Origin: JAFGHJ01 sp964418485
GTDB taxonomy: Bacteria; Hydrothermota; UBA3072
Reading direction: 5' to 3'
DNA length: 57,079 bases
Assembly (NCBI GenBank): GCA_964418485.1
Contig: CAYQMH010000005.1
Location: forward strand, 1 to 57,079
A model generated the notes under the pieces. That model worked only from the letters and a program-made list of their open reading frames with translations. It had not been told where the DNA came from and did not search any database. Position numbers and translations under genes: made by a program. Shown here piece by piece: positions 42,408 to 52,258 of the stretch; position 1 is the first letter of the stretch; each line of letters opens with the position of its first letter.

Positions 42408-42932
42408 TTAAGTTAACTTTTTGGGCGGAATTATAATTTTTTTCCCGATACGTTCTTTTTTGACAATTTGCTCTTCCGTAAGATTAAAATCATTGTCTGT
42501 AATGGTGTTAATAATTTCTTCCTGGGTAACTTCCAGCTGGTTGTATGTTATATCTAATGTGGATTCAAAGATATCGTTTTTCACCTTACGAACGCCTATT
42601 TTTCTCTCTAATTCTTTTATCAAAACAGACCAGCTGCTTTCAGTCCCTGCGGGCTCAATAACGAAAATCTCGCTTACGAATGGATATTGATTTATAATAT
42701 CCGTGGGAAGAAAGAATTCGGGATTCGCATCACAGATACGCCACCATTTTAAAGAATTGTCATAATACTTGTGTGCCAACAAATCCAGTCTGTCATTCTG
42801 ATTTACCGTGTGTTGAAATTCTCCAGTAGTATCATCTATCCATCGAAACTCCTTTGAACGGGACATTTGGTCTTTTCTGTCAGTAATAATTATTTCATCT
42901 AAATTTTTATAGCGAGATCCTTTAGAAAACAT
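42408..42932 (-). CDS. LysM-domain eCIS baseplate protein (Afp6/7-like)
   Basis: I chose the ATG at 42932 (174 residues, MFSKGSRYKNLDEIIITDRK). It has GAGAGAAAGAG upstream and avoids a 35-base overlap with the previous gene. The middle is a LysM/gpX-like segment (FQHTVNQNDRLDLLAHKYYD then WWRICDANPEF), the domain present at the base of many contractile tails. The rest is helical, ending in basic IGKKIIIPPKK. In Afp the LysM is fused to the CIS-tube domain. Here it is a separate gene directly downstream of it. Confidence 0.82.
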   Translation of the reverse strand: MFSKGSRYKNLDEIIITDRKDQMSRSKEFRWIDDTTGEFQHTVNQNDRLDLLAHKYYDNSLKWWRICDANPEFFLPTDIINQYPFVSEIFVIEPAGTESSWSVLIKELERKIGVRKVKNDIFESTLDITYNQLEVTQEEIINTITDNDFNLTEEQIVKKERIGKKIIIPPKKLT

Positions 42933-42945
42933 TATTCTCTTTCTC

Positions 42946-43623
42946 TCATAAAGGTATAACGGTACTTGCGAGGTCCGCAATATTAGCTAAATTTAGCACC
43001 GACATAGCTTCTTTCATTGCTTTCGAATATAAGTGCGGCGCGTTTTCCCCTTCTATAACCGTTAAACCTACCGTAACTATTGCCCTAATTGGATTAAGGT
43101 CTGTACTGAATTCCATTTCATTTATTTTTATACTATCTATATTGACCGGGAGAACCTTCTTTCTCCCCCATATGAAGAGTATAATCGGAGGTTTTTCCGA
43201 ACCTGTGAAAGAATATCCCTCACTCGAGCCCAGGAGATCTGCGACCGCGCCTAAGAGGCTTTCGCTTTTAGGATACATCATAAGCTCCAGAGTAGATAGT
43301 TGGGGAGCAATCCCGAATTGTTCAGTGATAGAATCGCCTTCATCAAGTTTATCCGTGGCATCAAGGCGTATATCGAAAGAAATTGTTTCCAAACCGATTT
43401 TTACGTCTTGAGCCTCCTGTATATCTTCCAGATCCGAATATTTCTTATATAATTTCCGTAAAGATTTTTCTGTTCCTTCCCCAGGAACAGAAAATGTGTT
43501 AGATCTATTTCTGGAAATAGAATCAGGATTAAATTGAAATGGGACAAATAATGGTGGAATGCTGATTCCATATTCAACAAATGCACCTTTTAAAATCTTC
43601 GGCGCGTTTGAAAATCCACTCAT
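42946..43623 (-). CDS. CIS-tube domain protein (tube-baseplate adaptor)
   Basis: The 225 residues start PKILKGAFVEYGISIPPLFV and PFQFNPDSISRNRSNTFSVP. They continue with FDIRLDATDKLDE, LMMYPKSESLL, PPIILFIWGRKKVLPVNIDS and AIVTVGLTVIEGE, the pattern of the contractile-injection-system tube/T4 gp53-54-like adaptor. It joins the inner tube to the spike hub. It has an AAGGAGG site and is followed by the LysM gene with 13 bases between this stop and that start. Confidence 0.85.
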   Translation of the reverse strand: MSGFSNAPKILKGAFVEYGISIPPLFVPFQFNPDSISRNRSNTFSVPGEGTEKSLRKLYKKYSDLEDIQEAQDVKIGLETISFDIRLDATDKLDEGDSITEQFGIAPQLSTLELMMYPKSESLLGAVADLLGSSEGYSFTGSEKPPIILFIWGRKKVLPVNIDSIKINEMEFSTDLNPIRAIVTVGLTVIEGENAPHLYSKAMKEAMSVLNLANIADLASTVIPL

Positions 43624-43651
43624 TAATTCCTCCTTTTTATTTTTTTATTCA

Positions 43652-45898
43652 TCATTGACTCTCTTCAAAACTTACCAAATTTGCATATTCACCTAAATCC
43701 GACTTGATGAAATGTCTACCTATCTTTTTATATTCCTGCTTTGTAGCTTCCATAATATGTTTCATTTTAACGACTCCGGAATCTGCAGCTGCCAAAAAGG
43801 CCGAATTTACCGCGATATTCTTTATATTCCCGCCTGAAATCTTGAAATGAGTAGATAAAAATTTTAAATCGATGTCTTTGTTAACCGGCGTATCCTCCGG
43901 GAACACTTTACTCCAGATGTGATACCGGTATTTATCATCAGGGAAAGGAAAATCCACCAGGAAGTGCAGCCGTCTTAAGAAGGCATCATCCATATTTTGC
44001 TTAAGATTTGTAGCAAGAATGCTGACGCCATCATATTCTTCCATCTTCTGGAGTAAATAACCAACCTCGATATTTGCATACCTGTCATGTGCATCTTTGA
44101 CTTCGGAACGTTTGCCGAACAACGCGTCAGCTTCATCGAAAAATAGAATAGCATTGCTGTTTTCTGCCTCCTGGAAAATCTTGCTCAAATTTTTCTCGGT
44201 TTCCCCAATGTATTTGCTAACCACACTGGCAAGGTCAATTTTATATAGATCAAGTTGAAGTTCATTTGCGATAATTTCTACAGCCATGGTTTTGCCTGTA
44301 CCACTATGCCCGGAAAACAGTGCGTTAAGCCCTTTACCCAGGGAAAGCTTTTGACCAAAACCCCACTTTTCATATACTGTATCTTTAAACTTAACCTGAT
44401 CACATATCGCACGAAGCTGGCAGATGACATCCGTGGGGAGAACAATATCACCCCAGGTATATTTGGAACTGACTTTTCTTGCTAGAGTTCCAAGCTTCTG
44501 GTTACACTGTGCCCTGCATCCTTTGTAGAGGTCTCCCATAGTTATTTCCGGATTATTTGTATCCTTTAATCGAACCAAATTTCTTGCTGCAGTTAATGCA
44601 TCGTTTATTTGTCCCGGAGTAAAACGGAATTTTGTCGCTAATTCCTCAAATTTTACATCTTCCGAAAAGCCGATTCCCCCATTTGTTATTGATTTCCAAT
44701 ATTTGCTGCGAGTACCATAGTTAGGTACAGGAAAATCGATTTTGATGAAATTGTTTTCGTTAAATGAACCGGCCGGTTCCCAGGAACTTTCTCCCGCCAG
44801 AAAGGTTAGCCATGAAAATTCTTCGATCGTATTGATCAGCATCTTAATATAAGATTTGTATTTCTCTTCTTCACCTAAAAGGCAGTGCAGGTTGTTTATA
44901 TAAATGGCAGAGGGTTGTAATAGAGCCTCTCTGAATAAAAGCCTTAATGAGTTTTCAAAAGGTAGTTCTTTAGACAAAAGCGCTTCCAAATCGGCTATAA
45001 TGATAGGAATATTTAATTCGCTACAAATTACCTCAGCTAAAGATTGCTTGCCGGAACCATATGGCCCGTGAAAATAATATATAAGTTTATTAATGTGCGC
45101 CCCTGAATCTTCAAGATGGTTTTTTGTTAGCTTTATTAATTGAGTTATTATTTTTTGGGACAGGTGTAGTTCCTTTGCTTCGGGTACGGGAAATACCAGC
45201 TTGGAAAATGATTCGATTCCGTGGCCAAGAGAGTTTATACCAAGAAGAAAATTCACAATGCGTTCGTCGATCCTCAGGAACTCCGAAAGCAAAGTTGTTT
45301 TCTGGTTCTGTGTAGTTCTATCTATATGCAAAATATTACTTTTCAATAAGGATGCTTGAGGTAAAAAGAGAGTCCGAGCTCTGATTTTTTCTTTATCGGT
45401 CTGACAAAGAAGATTAAGGGTCAGTTCTATACTTGGGCTTTTGCGAGAAATATCATCCTGAAGATAAGCATAGAGTTTTTCGTATTTGCTATCTATTTCC
45501 GGAGCAAGGCAGATAAGAACACATTGTTTTTCAAAAGAATTAAGACCAAAAAGACTCGCCAGCTGAGGCAGTGCTAAATAGACACCTTTAGAAATACTCC
45601 TTTCTCTCTTCTGTGATATTTTCTCCTCTGAACGAGCGATGGACTCTAAGAAGCATTCTACCCGGGCCTGGGTTTCATCTTGCGGGTTTTTCTTGCCGGA
45701 AGTAGATTTCTTTTTCAAAATATCGTCAATTTCCTTGTCTGATAAGAACAATCCTTTAAACTCATCTTGTGGTTCTACTGATAAAGATTTCCTTAATTTA
45801 ACTACGCCAAGTTGAATTATCAAATCGAGCTTTGCCAGCTCTTCTCTTATATAATCCAGATTGTCCTTATAGAAATCTTCTTTCTTATCTTTACCCAT
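43652..45898 (-). CDS. eCIS AAA+ ATPase (Afp15-like)
   Basis: The 748 residues hold two AAA modules. The N-terminal one is degenerate (GPYGSGKQS near 275, Walker B replaced by AIYINNLH). The C-terminal one is canonical: Walker A SGHSGTGKTMAV, Walker B AILFFDEADALFGKRSEVKD, then SILATNLKQNMDDAFLRRL with the Arg finger and sensor region. The first 250 residues are helical. Afp15-type ATPases are conserved in all eCIS and are thought to help assembly or loading; the mechanism is not settled. GAGGTAA lies before its ATG, inside the end of the DUF4255 gene. Confidence 0.93.
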   Translation of the reverse strand: MGKDKKEDFYKDNLDYIREELAKLDLIIQLGVVKLRKSLSVEPQDEFKGLFLSDKEIDDILKKKSTSGKKNPQDETQARVECFLESIARSEEKISQKRERSISKGVYLALPQLASLFGLNSFEKQCVLICLAPEIDSKYEKLYAYLQDDISRKSPSIELTLNLLCQTDKEKIRARTLFLPQASLLKSNILHIDRTTQNQKTTLLSEFLRIDERIVNFLLGINSLGHGIESFSKLVFPVPEAKELHLSQKIITQLIKLTKNHLEDSGAHINKLIYYFHGPYGSGKQSLAEVICSELNIPIIIADLEALLSKELPFENSLRLLFREALLQPSAIYINNLHCLLGEEEKYKSYIKMLINTIEEFSWLTFLAGESSWEPAGSFNENNFIKIDFPVPNYGTRSKYWKSITNGGIGFSEDVKFEELATKFRFTPGQINDALTAARNLVRLKDTNNPEITMGDLYKGCRAQCNQKLGTLARKVSSKYTWGDIVLPTDVICQLRAICDQVKFKDTVYEKWGFGQKLSLGKGLNALFSGHSGTGKTMAVEIIANELQLDLYKIDLASVVSKYIGETEKNLSKIFQEAENSNAILFFDEADALFGKRSEVKDAHDRYANIEVGYLLQKMEEYDGVSILATNLKQNMDDAFLRRLHFLVDFPFPDDKYRYHIWSKVFPEDTPVNKDIDLKFLSTHFKISGGNIKNIAVNSAFLAAADSGVVKMKHIMEATKQEYKKIGRHFIKSDLGEYANLVSFEESQ

Positions 45899-45905
45899 AA
45901 TATTA

Positions 45906-47282
45906 TTACGTTACCTCAAAAGTTTCTCCATTCGATTCGTATCCGTCAACCGATATTTTTACTATGTAATCTCCCGGTCTCTGAGTTTTCGGTACATCAA
46001 AAGAGATTTGTGCCGGATTCGCATTTGGTGCGGGAGTGATAACTGAAGAACCTATACTGATTCTTATCTTTGTACCGTTCAAACGTTGGCCATTGACGGT
46101 GATCGAATCGCCGGGATCTCCCTCGGAGGGAGTGATACTCTCGATTAAAGGAGTCACTTCAAATATACGTTTATTAGCCGGATCTCCATTTATCGACAAA
46201 TCCACAACGTGTTTACCATTCCCCAGGGTATTAGGGACATAAGCTTTTATTAATTTATCATCCTCAACGGTAATATCCGCAGCGCCGACAGCAACTCCGC
46301 CGATATTCATAACCGCAACCCCTTCAAGATCATGCCCGTAAATCTCGATAGGAACAGAGTGTGTATCGCTCGCATCAACTGCACCTCTTAGGGGCTTTAT
46401 ACTACTTACCCAGGGCGTAACCCTAAACACCCGGGGCTTACTTTCTCTACCTTCAACGCTAACAGTAACTGTTTGACCGGGGCCTTTTTTAAGACCCTCG
46501 GGTACTAAAATAATAATCTTACCTTCAGTTATACTTTCAAAATCAGTTATTGAATCGCCTCCAAAGTTCACCGTTGTTTTAAATCCCTTCAAGGATAAAT
46601 TTATTCCCGTGATAGCCAGTTCCGTTCCAACCGGCCCTTCCAGAGGACTTAACTCCGTAATCTGGGGTAAGGCATAAGTCGTAACCTTAAGACCGGTTTC
46701 CTGAACCGGAGCAGCAACAACTTTGGCAGGAACACTTGGAGGAATTTGAACGAGAGAAACACGGTATGATACCGATAACCTGTAAGCCACCTCTCCCATT
46801 GACCAAATTTTCGACATTTCTTCCATATCTATTGGATTCAGGGAGATTTTTATTTTTTCGTATGAATCTCTGAGACTCTCTGAGAAATGTGCGTTATTAT
46901 CTGCATCGAAGAATGAGTTATGCACATCATTTAGAACAGGATTCTCGTGCAGAATTTGCATTGCGGCGCCGAGAACTCGCAGGGCCGAAGCTTCATCTGC
47001 GGTCGGAGGAGTTTCTTTCTTGGCGTAGGGGGTAAGCAAATAAAAAAGCTCTAACGAAAGTGGGGATTTAGGTATGCCTTTTGGGTTTTTTCTATCTCCC
47101 GGCCAATCCATATTTTTCCATTGAGCATTTTCTTTCACTTTGTAGAGAAACAAATTAACTCCTTTATCATCTCCGAAGTTTTCCCAGGGGGAGTATAAAG
47201 AAACTTCGTAATCATTCCCCAATCCCTGCTTTAACAGATTCCTTATCGCAACAGTTACTTCACCAATAGCTTCATTTCCCAT
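45906..47282 (-). CDS. DUF4255/Pvc16-like tail terminator (cap) with IPT/TIG repeats
   Basis: The start at ATG 47282 gives 458 residues. I rejected a TTG two codons upstream. Residues 1-190 are the DUF4255/Pvc16 N-domain (GEVTVAIRNLLKQGLGNDYE, VNLFLYKVKENAQWKNMD, LSLELFYLLTPYAKKE, RVLGAAMQILHENPVL). The rest is three IPT/TIG immunoglobulin-like domains (ITELSPLEGPVGTELAITGI, SIKPLRGAV, ITPSEGDPGDSITVNGQRL). Pvc16/Afp16 caps the sheath and tube at the distal end. TIG extensions would project as surface decoration. It is adjacent to the ATPase, the common Afp15-Afp16 pairing. Confidence 0.9.
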   Translation of the reverse strand: MGNEAIGEVTVAIRNLLKQGLGNDYEVSLYSPWENFGDDKGVNLFLYKVKENAQWKNMDWPGDRKNPKGIPKSPLSLELFYLLTPYAKKETPPTADEASALRVLGAAMQILHENPVLNDVHNSFFDADNNAHFSESLRDSYEKIKISLNPIDMEEMSKIWSMGEVAYRLSVSYRVSLVQIPPSVPAKVVAAPVQETGLKVTTYALPQITELSPLEGPVGTELAITGINLSLKGFKTTVNFGGDSITDFESITEGKIIILVPEGLKKGPGQTVTVSVEGRESKPRVFRVTPWVSSIKPLRGAVDASDTHSVPIEIYGHDLEGVAVMNIGGVAVGAADITVEDDKLIKAYVPNTLGNGKHVVDLSINGDPANKRIFEVTPLIESITPSEGDPGDSITVNGQRLNGTKIRISIGSSVITPAPNANPAQISFDVPKTQRPGDYIVKISVDGYESNGETFEVT

Positions 47283-47319
47283 TTTCAAAATTTCCTATAA
47301 TCAAAACAAACATAGTGTT

Positions 47320-48792
47320 CTATTCCAAATAACTCCGCTCTAAATAATTCCAACCTCCCAGATTACGACTCGGAGGTCTTTTAGGTAAAAATGTCGGTTT
47401 TGCGGGCTTAGAATGTTCTTTTCTAATATGAGCAGTCAATTTTTCATCTATTGCCGCGATGTTATCGGCCATCTTTAGTATATGGTTCATGTTATTATTT
47501 AAGGATTCGGAGTATAAACTTGTATTTAAAGACAGATTTTTATCTTTTAGACTCTGAATTACTGTGACGGGTTTGCCTGGTACATCAGTCTCGTATACCG
47601 GCATTTTTTCTTTTAGGCTGGAAGACATAAGTGTTCTCTCTTTTTGATGCGTTATTTCTTGTCCCATTATTTTTTGACCCTTTGGTTGGACTGTTACATT
47701 CTCTCGCTCTTCGGTTTCCTCTTTCATACCTTCAATTGTTTTTGTTTCACTTGATTTAGCCGGTAATTTTATTTCTATATCCTGCATATTTTTTCGCTCT
47801 TTTACCGCCAGCGTAGCTTCTTCATTCGATTCGGAAATTTGCTCTATTTTTAGCTCCTTAAAATCAGAATCTGTATCTAACTTTTCCTTCAGGGAAACTT
47901 TTGGAGACGCCTCGATAGTTACATAGTCCTGTTTATCATAATATTTTCTTTTATCCCGTAGAGGCATTGGGCTCCTTTTCTCTTCCGATCTAATAGAAGA
48001 TAAATCCTTGTCATCCGATCCTATATCCGAAATCTCTTGTATCTTTTCCTCCTGCTTTTTCCTCGGAGCGCTTTGAACTTTTTCGGGAAGGACGCTTTTA
48101 TCATTCTTCTCCTTCAAAAATGACCCTGCTCTCGGTTGTTTCACCTCTTTCGGAGTCTCATTGGGTCCTGAATTTATATCGTCTTTTGTGATGGGTGTAA
48201 TTATCTTTGTCTCTTCTTGCGTTTTACTCGAAATGTCCTGCGTGTCTTCAGGTAGACTATGCGTATGCACTTTCTTTTTCATCAACGGGTTCTTGATTAT
48301 TTCTACCTCGGGAATCCTGTCTTTAAACTCGGATTCTTTCCTCTGAACATTTTGTTCTTCCGTATGATTTCTTCCTATTTCAGGGCTCTTCTCAACTATT
48401 TCCTCTTGAGAGTCTCCTAGATTGTCTTCATTCCCCACGTAAGCGTTCATTGCATTTAGGTTAGATATATCTTCGCCTTCCGGATACAAAGTTTTTTTTG
48501 ATACCTCCCCTCGATGATAGCCTCCGTCAATTTCTTCCCCGATGTTTCTTTGTCGAAATTCCTGTTCTTTATTTGACGCATTGTCTGTAAAAACCTCATC
48601 CCTATCTTCTTCTTCTATTATTGTTTCATCATCCCATGGGTCTGTAAATTGAGTAAGGCGGTTTTTAGTAGTTTGCTGTATCTCGATTTCAGGATAAAGT
48701 TTGGCTTCGGTTCGCATTTGAAGGTTACCGTATAAGGACTTAGACCCCAGACCTGCAGCTAGCACTTTTTGTATATAATTGTCTTTAGGCAT
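47320..48792 (-). CDS. Long disordered eCIS protein, function unknown
   Basis: The 490 residues (ATG 48792, preferred over GTG 48804 because AGGTGA lies before it) are mostly charged and low in complexity, rich in Glu/Lys/Ser (ETKIITPITKDDINSGP, EIKLPAKSSETKTIEG). There are short ordered ends: MPKDNYIQKVLAAGLGSKSL at the start and RNLGGWNYLERSYLE at the end, after a coiled-coil-like NNMNHILKMADNIAAIDEK. It overlaps the stop of the hub gene by 8 bases. No tape-measure protein is otherwise visible, and this is the only long rod-like candidate in the structural group, but its disorder argues against a classical tape measure. It may be a lumen, hub or cap linker. Confidence 0.6.
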   Translation of the reverse strand: MPKDNYIQKVLAAGLGSKSLYGNLQMRTEAKLYPEIEIQQTTKNRLTQFTDPWDDETIIEEEDRDEVFTDNASNKEQEFRQRNIGEEIDGGYHRGEVSKKTLYPEGEDISNLNAMNAYVGNEDNLGDSQEEIVEKSPEIGRNHTEEQNVQRKESEFKDRIPEVEIIKNPLMKKKVHTHSLPEDTQDISSKTQEETKIITPITKDDINSGPNETPKEVKQPRAGSFLKEKNDKSVLPEKVQSAPRKKQEEKIQEISDIGSDDKDLSSIRSEEKRSPMPLRDKRKYYDKQDYVTIEASPKVSLKEKLDTDSDFKELKIEQISESNEEATLAVKERKNMQDIEIKLPAKSSETKTIEGMKEETEERENVTVQPKGQKIMGQEITHQKERTLMSSSLKEKMPVYETDVPGKPVTVIQSLKDKNLSLNTSLYSESLNNNMNHILKMADNIAAIDEKLTAHIRKEHSKPAKPTFLPKRPPSRNLGGWNYLERSYLE

Positions 48793-49699
48793 ACGCTTGT
48801 TCACCTGATCTTGTTTGTTCTGATAGGAGTTCGATATATTTCCTTCTTTTTCTGCGGGTCATTGACAGTATTTCGGATTCGGACCATTTGTAGTAAAAAG
48901 CCAGAAAATGAACCTCTCTATACAGTTGATTTACATTGAGCTTAATTTCGTCTAAGAAAAACTGTGCGATACCGAAGTCGAAGGAAAATTCATTCCCACA
49001 TTCCGGACATTTTACATCAATTTTTAAATCAACTTGAGGTGCTATTTCTTCCATTTTTTTTGCAATTTCCTCTCTGGCAATGGGAGAGAGTTTCCGGGCG
49101 ATAGATTCATCTTTTTTCTTTACTCCATCAATTCGATTAATACATCGAGCAAATAGCGTATCCTCAGCAGAAGAATTATCATCTGCAAAAATTGGTGATA
49201 GAAGCTCTTGATCTTCCCCGTTCGGTAAACGGAATTCTACATTGGAGTATTTGTTCCCCTTTTTGTTCTTAAATGACGGTATCTTTGTTGTAAATACCTG
49301 TGAAGAAATAATGCCCTTTTTTATCGGAACATTTTCCAAATTAAAATCGATATCAAATTTTTCGCTGCAATCGGGGTTAGGGCATATTAATATCGCTTCA
49401 ATTCTGTTGCCAAAGGTCATTTGCCTTAGTTTTAAGACCAGATAATCTCTATCCCCGGTAAGAAGACTTCTTATCACATCGTATGTAATGTCGTTTATTT
49501 TTCCAATCCTTTCAACGCAATTTGCAAGCAGAATTGTAACCAACGATGCAAGACAGAGCGAATCGGGAGCACTCCCTAATTTTTCTTCAACTCTTCCTGT
49601 AAGCGGACTAACTTTTACTTCACGTAAACATTCTTCATTCTGAAAAATTCCGCCCGGAAGAGTGAAAATACCCCTTGAATAATCCTCCCTATAGTTCAT
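48785..49699 (-). CDS. gp26/gp51-like hub protein with zinc ribbons
   Basis: The 304 residues have the T4 baseplate hub/assembly-type opening (GIFTLPGGIFQNEECLREVK, LASLVTILLANCVERIGKI, LTGDRDYLVLKLRQMTFG). Two Cys motifs, ICPNPDCSEKFDIDF and KCPECGNEFSFDF, could pair as a split zinc ribbon. The helical C-terminus reads HFLAFYYKWSESEILSMTRR. Similar genes are found next to tube genes in some phages and eCIS. It may help tube or hub assembly. The start lies 5 bases after the tube stop. Confidence 0.72.
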   Translation of the reverse strand: MNYREDYSRGIFTLPGGIFQNEECLREVKVSPLTGRVEEKLGSAPDSLCLASLVTILLANCVERIGKINDITYDVIRSLLTGDRDYLVLKLRQMTFGNRIEAILICPNPDCSEKFDIDFNLENVPIKKGIISSQVFTTKIPSFKNKKGNKYSNVEFRLPNGEDQELLSPIFADDNSSAEDTLFARCINRIDGVKKKDESIARKLSPIAREEIAKKMEEIAPQVDLKIDVKCPECGNEFSFDFGIAQFFLDEIKLNVNQLYREVHFLAFYYKWSESEILSMTRRKRRKYIELLSEQTRSGEQAYA

Positions 49700-49704
49700 G
49701 CTTT

Positions 49705-50205
49705 TTAGGTTTCAGTAGGTTCGGGTACGGAGGTATCTCTTTCCCATCCTTCATTTTCTAATTTTATAGTTTGAATAGCGACATCACCTCCCGCAGCATC
49801 TAAACCGGGAAGCGCCTGGAATTCAGAGACCCAACATCTATATACGTTATATGCGAGAACTTTTTGTCCCGCTTCGTTGAACACATCAATAGTGATATCT
49901 TTGCGGAATTTTTTGAGTGACATCGCAGCATCACCTTCAAAGTTGTTTACTAAATTTGCCCACTCTTCAAATGCGGTATCATGGGTTACCCCGGCTTCAA
50001 GGGTTATTGCATCATATTTGGTTTTTCCGGGGAGTTTCCGGCTTGTGCTCGGGTCCCCACCTTCTCTCCACTCTTTCATGTCGATTGTCTTTTTCAGAGC
50101 ACCGCATTTACTTAACCCTGCCACATATTTGCCGTCCCATTTGACTTTGAATTTAAAATTTCGATATGGATCGAATCTATGAGTATTAACTGTGAATTGC
50201 GCCAT
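49705..50205 (-). CDS. Inner tube protein (gp19/Hcp-like, Afp1/5-like)
   Basis: The 166 residues match contractile-tail tube subunits: DPYRNFKFKVKWDGKYVAGL, the LSKCGALKKTIDMKEWREGG loop, DPSTSRKLPGKTKYDAITLE (K-x-PG-x-x-K-Y-x-x-(I/V)TL) and NVYRCWVSEFQALPGLDAAG. Hexameric rings stack into the tube that is fired from the sheath and holds the cargo. Only one tube gene is present, where Afp has two or three. AGGAGG precedes the ATG. Confidence 0.94.
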   Translation of the reverse strand: MAQFTVNTHRFDPYRNFKFKVKWDGKYVAGLSKCGALKKTIDMKEWREGGDPSTSRKLPGKTKYDAITLEAGVTHDTAFEEWANLVNNFEGDAAMSLKKFRKDITIDVFNEAGQKVLAYNVYRCWVSEFQALPGLDAAGGDVAIQTIKLENEGWERDTSVPEPTET

Positions 50206-50236
50206 AATTTATCCTCCTTTTAATTTCTCAACTCAT

Positions 50237-52204
50237 TTAGGAAGCCTGGCCGGCTTTCTGGCTGAGTTTAAGTACGACAAATTCCGCTGGTTTTAAAGGA
50301 GCAAAGCCTACGAGAATATTTACTATACCAGCATCGATATCATCCTGAGTCGTTGTTTTGGAATCACATTTAACAAAAAAAGCATCTGATGGTGAGCTGC
50401 CCTGAAATGCTCCCTGTCGGAAAAGTCTCATCATAAATGACCCTATGTTAAGCCGCAAACTTGCCCAGAGCCCTTCATCGTTCGGTTCGAATACCGCCCA
50501 TTGAATTCCATTATAAAGACTGACTTCTAAGAATATGGCTGTCCTTCGAACGGGTACATATCTCCACTCCGGCTTAGAGCTAGTCGATAAGGTACGGGCA
50601 CCCCAGATTACAAGTCCGGATGCAGGGAATGACCTTATACAGTTTGCACCTTTATCGTTCAACGAATCCTGCTCTGTGTCTGTCACATTTTTAAGTAAAC
50701 CGCTGGCTCCGCCTATGTTTGCTTCAGTTCCGGCAGGAGCTTTCCAAACGCCGCGGGTCCCGTCTATTTTGGCATACATACCTATTATAAAACCGGAAGG
50801 AGGCACGTTAATTGGTTCCACCTTGATACCGGTAGGGTCAACCATTGTAAGCCATGGGAAATAAACCGCAGTATATGGGCTTTTCTGGGTAAGACTGGTA
50901 ATAAAACTCTGGGCATCCTCTACCGTATCATCATAAAAATCCATTTCACCTACAAAAAAGCAGTCATCAACCCCGGTGAGAGTCGACCTTTTCTCACAAT
51001 AAGTACTACCAGCATCAACTATATCTTTATTACCCTTACCAGGAACCGCCAGTATACTAACGTCACGTATTGTATCAAACAAATCAAATCCTCCAATATA
51101 ATCGTTGTTTTCAGGAGTTTCTCCGTCACTACCTTCTGTACATACGAGAGACTCGTCATCTCCTAAATTAAGCGCAGTCCCATTTGCAGGCCTAAGTACT
51201 GCCGAACCATCAACTTCCGTACCTCCATTAGTTAAACCTAACTTTAAGAGCGCTGCGGCATTGTTTGATAGAGCATCCCTTACCACTACCGAAGAGGCTA
51301 CTCCTGTGGTAGAATCGATCCCTGCTGTACCTGACCTTAAAATATAAACTGGATTTGCCGCGTCTGTCGTGTCATCATATTCACACTCAAACAAATCGTA
51401 AGCATCTTGATCTGAAGAGATTTTCAACTTGGTCAAAGCTCTAACAGCCGTCTGGATTGCGAGTGCTATCGCGTCACCGTCTGTTTCGGTTCCGGCCAGC
51501 TCGATTTCCCGAAAACCGTCATTGTTAATATTTATTTGTAAACTCTTCACGTCTGAGGCTAAGGCTGTTCCCGGAGAAACGTCACTTGTGCTGGTACCTT
51601 TAACATTCGAGGTATTTGTTTGACATTTAACACTAATCAGCTTTGAGTTCATTGCTATAACTTTCTCAACAAAATTGGTTGCAGACGGAGACATACTCAA
51701 GTTACGATGCGTTTCCTTTTTAGCTTCTATAACTTCCTCTGATCCATTTGTTTTCTTCATAGGCTTAACAACAAGATTGAATTCATTGTCCGGGTCGGCG
51801 GTGCCGTCAGTTATATCAATGTCAAGCATATTACCCCAAGTCCCTGCACTAAGCGCGGAAATCTTTAAAGTATCCACTGGAGTTGCTTTACGATCCGTAA
51901 GCATTATATCTGCAACCGTTGCTCCCTTCGCCACCCTAACGATATAACATCTTGTACCTCCATTATTAAAAAACTGATATACGGAATGCGCAAGAAAACT
52001 CAGAATGCTGCCATCCTCATTAACATAGAAAGACCCGTATTTTTCTTCGAACTCACTGAAATTTGTTACCAAATTCGCCTTATCAAGGTCTCCCTTCAGC
52101 GCCGATCCGATAAACCCGGCTGTTGAAGTACTGGCGCCTTCGATCGTTTTAACTGAACTCGGAACTTCTTCGATATAAACTCCTGGATGTTTTCTATCTG
52201 GCAT
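50237..52204 (-). CDS. Contractile sheath protein (Afp2-4-like)
   Basis: The 655 residues start HPGVYIEEVPSSVKTIEGAS and GFIGSALKGD, and end with WAVFEPNDEGLWASLRLNIG, FFVKCDSKTTTQDDIDAG and FAPLKPAEFVVLKLSQKAGQ, the conserved C-terminal handshake segment. A variable beta-rich domain occupies the middle (about 110-380). A single sheath gene serves the whole particle here. AGGAGG site is ideal. It lies second or third in the operon, as expected for the most abundant structural protein. Confidence 0.95.
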   Translation of the reverse strand: MPDRKHPGVYIEEVPSSVKTIEGASTSTAGFIGSALKGDLDKANLVTNFSEFEEKYGSFYVNEDGSILSFLAHSVYQFFNNGGTRCYIVRVAKGATVADIMLTDRKATPVDTLKISALSAGTWGNMLDIDITDGTADPDNEFNLVVKPMKKTNGSEEVIEAKKETHRNLSMSPSATNFVEKVIAMNSKLISVKCQTNTSNVKGTSTSDVSPGTALASDVKSLQININNDGFREIELAGTETDGDAIALAIQTAVRALTKLKISSDQDAYDLFECEYDDTTDAANPVYILRSGTAGIDSTTGVASSVVVRDALSNNAAALLKLGLTNGGTEVDGSAVLRPANGTALNLGDDESLVCTEGSDGETPENNDYIGGFDLFDTIRDVSILAVPGKGNKDIVDAGSTYCEKRSTLTGVDDCFFVGEMDFYDDTVEDAQSFITSLTQKSPYTAVYFPWLTMVDPTGIKVEPINVPPSGFIIGMYAKIDGTRGVWKAPAGTEANIGGASGLLKNVTDTEQDSLNDKGANCIRSFPASGLVIWGARTLSTSSKPEWRYVPVRRTAIFLEVSLYNGIQWAVFEPNDEGLWASLRLNIGSFMMRLFRQGAFQGSSPSDAFFVKCDSKTTTQDDIDAGIVNILVGFAPLKPAEFVVLKLSQKAGQAS

Positions 52205-52258
52205 ATTTACCTCCTAAATTTTTGCAATTAAAAATTATCACCCTTTCCCTTTTTACTC

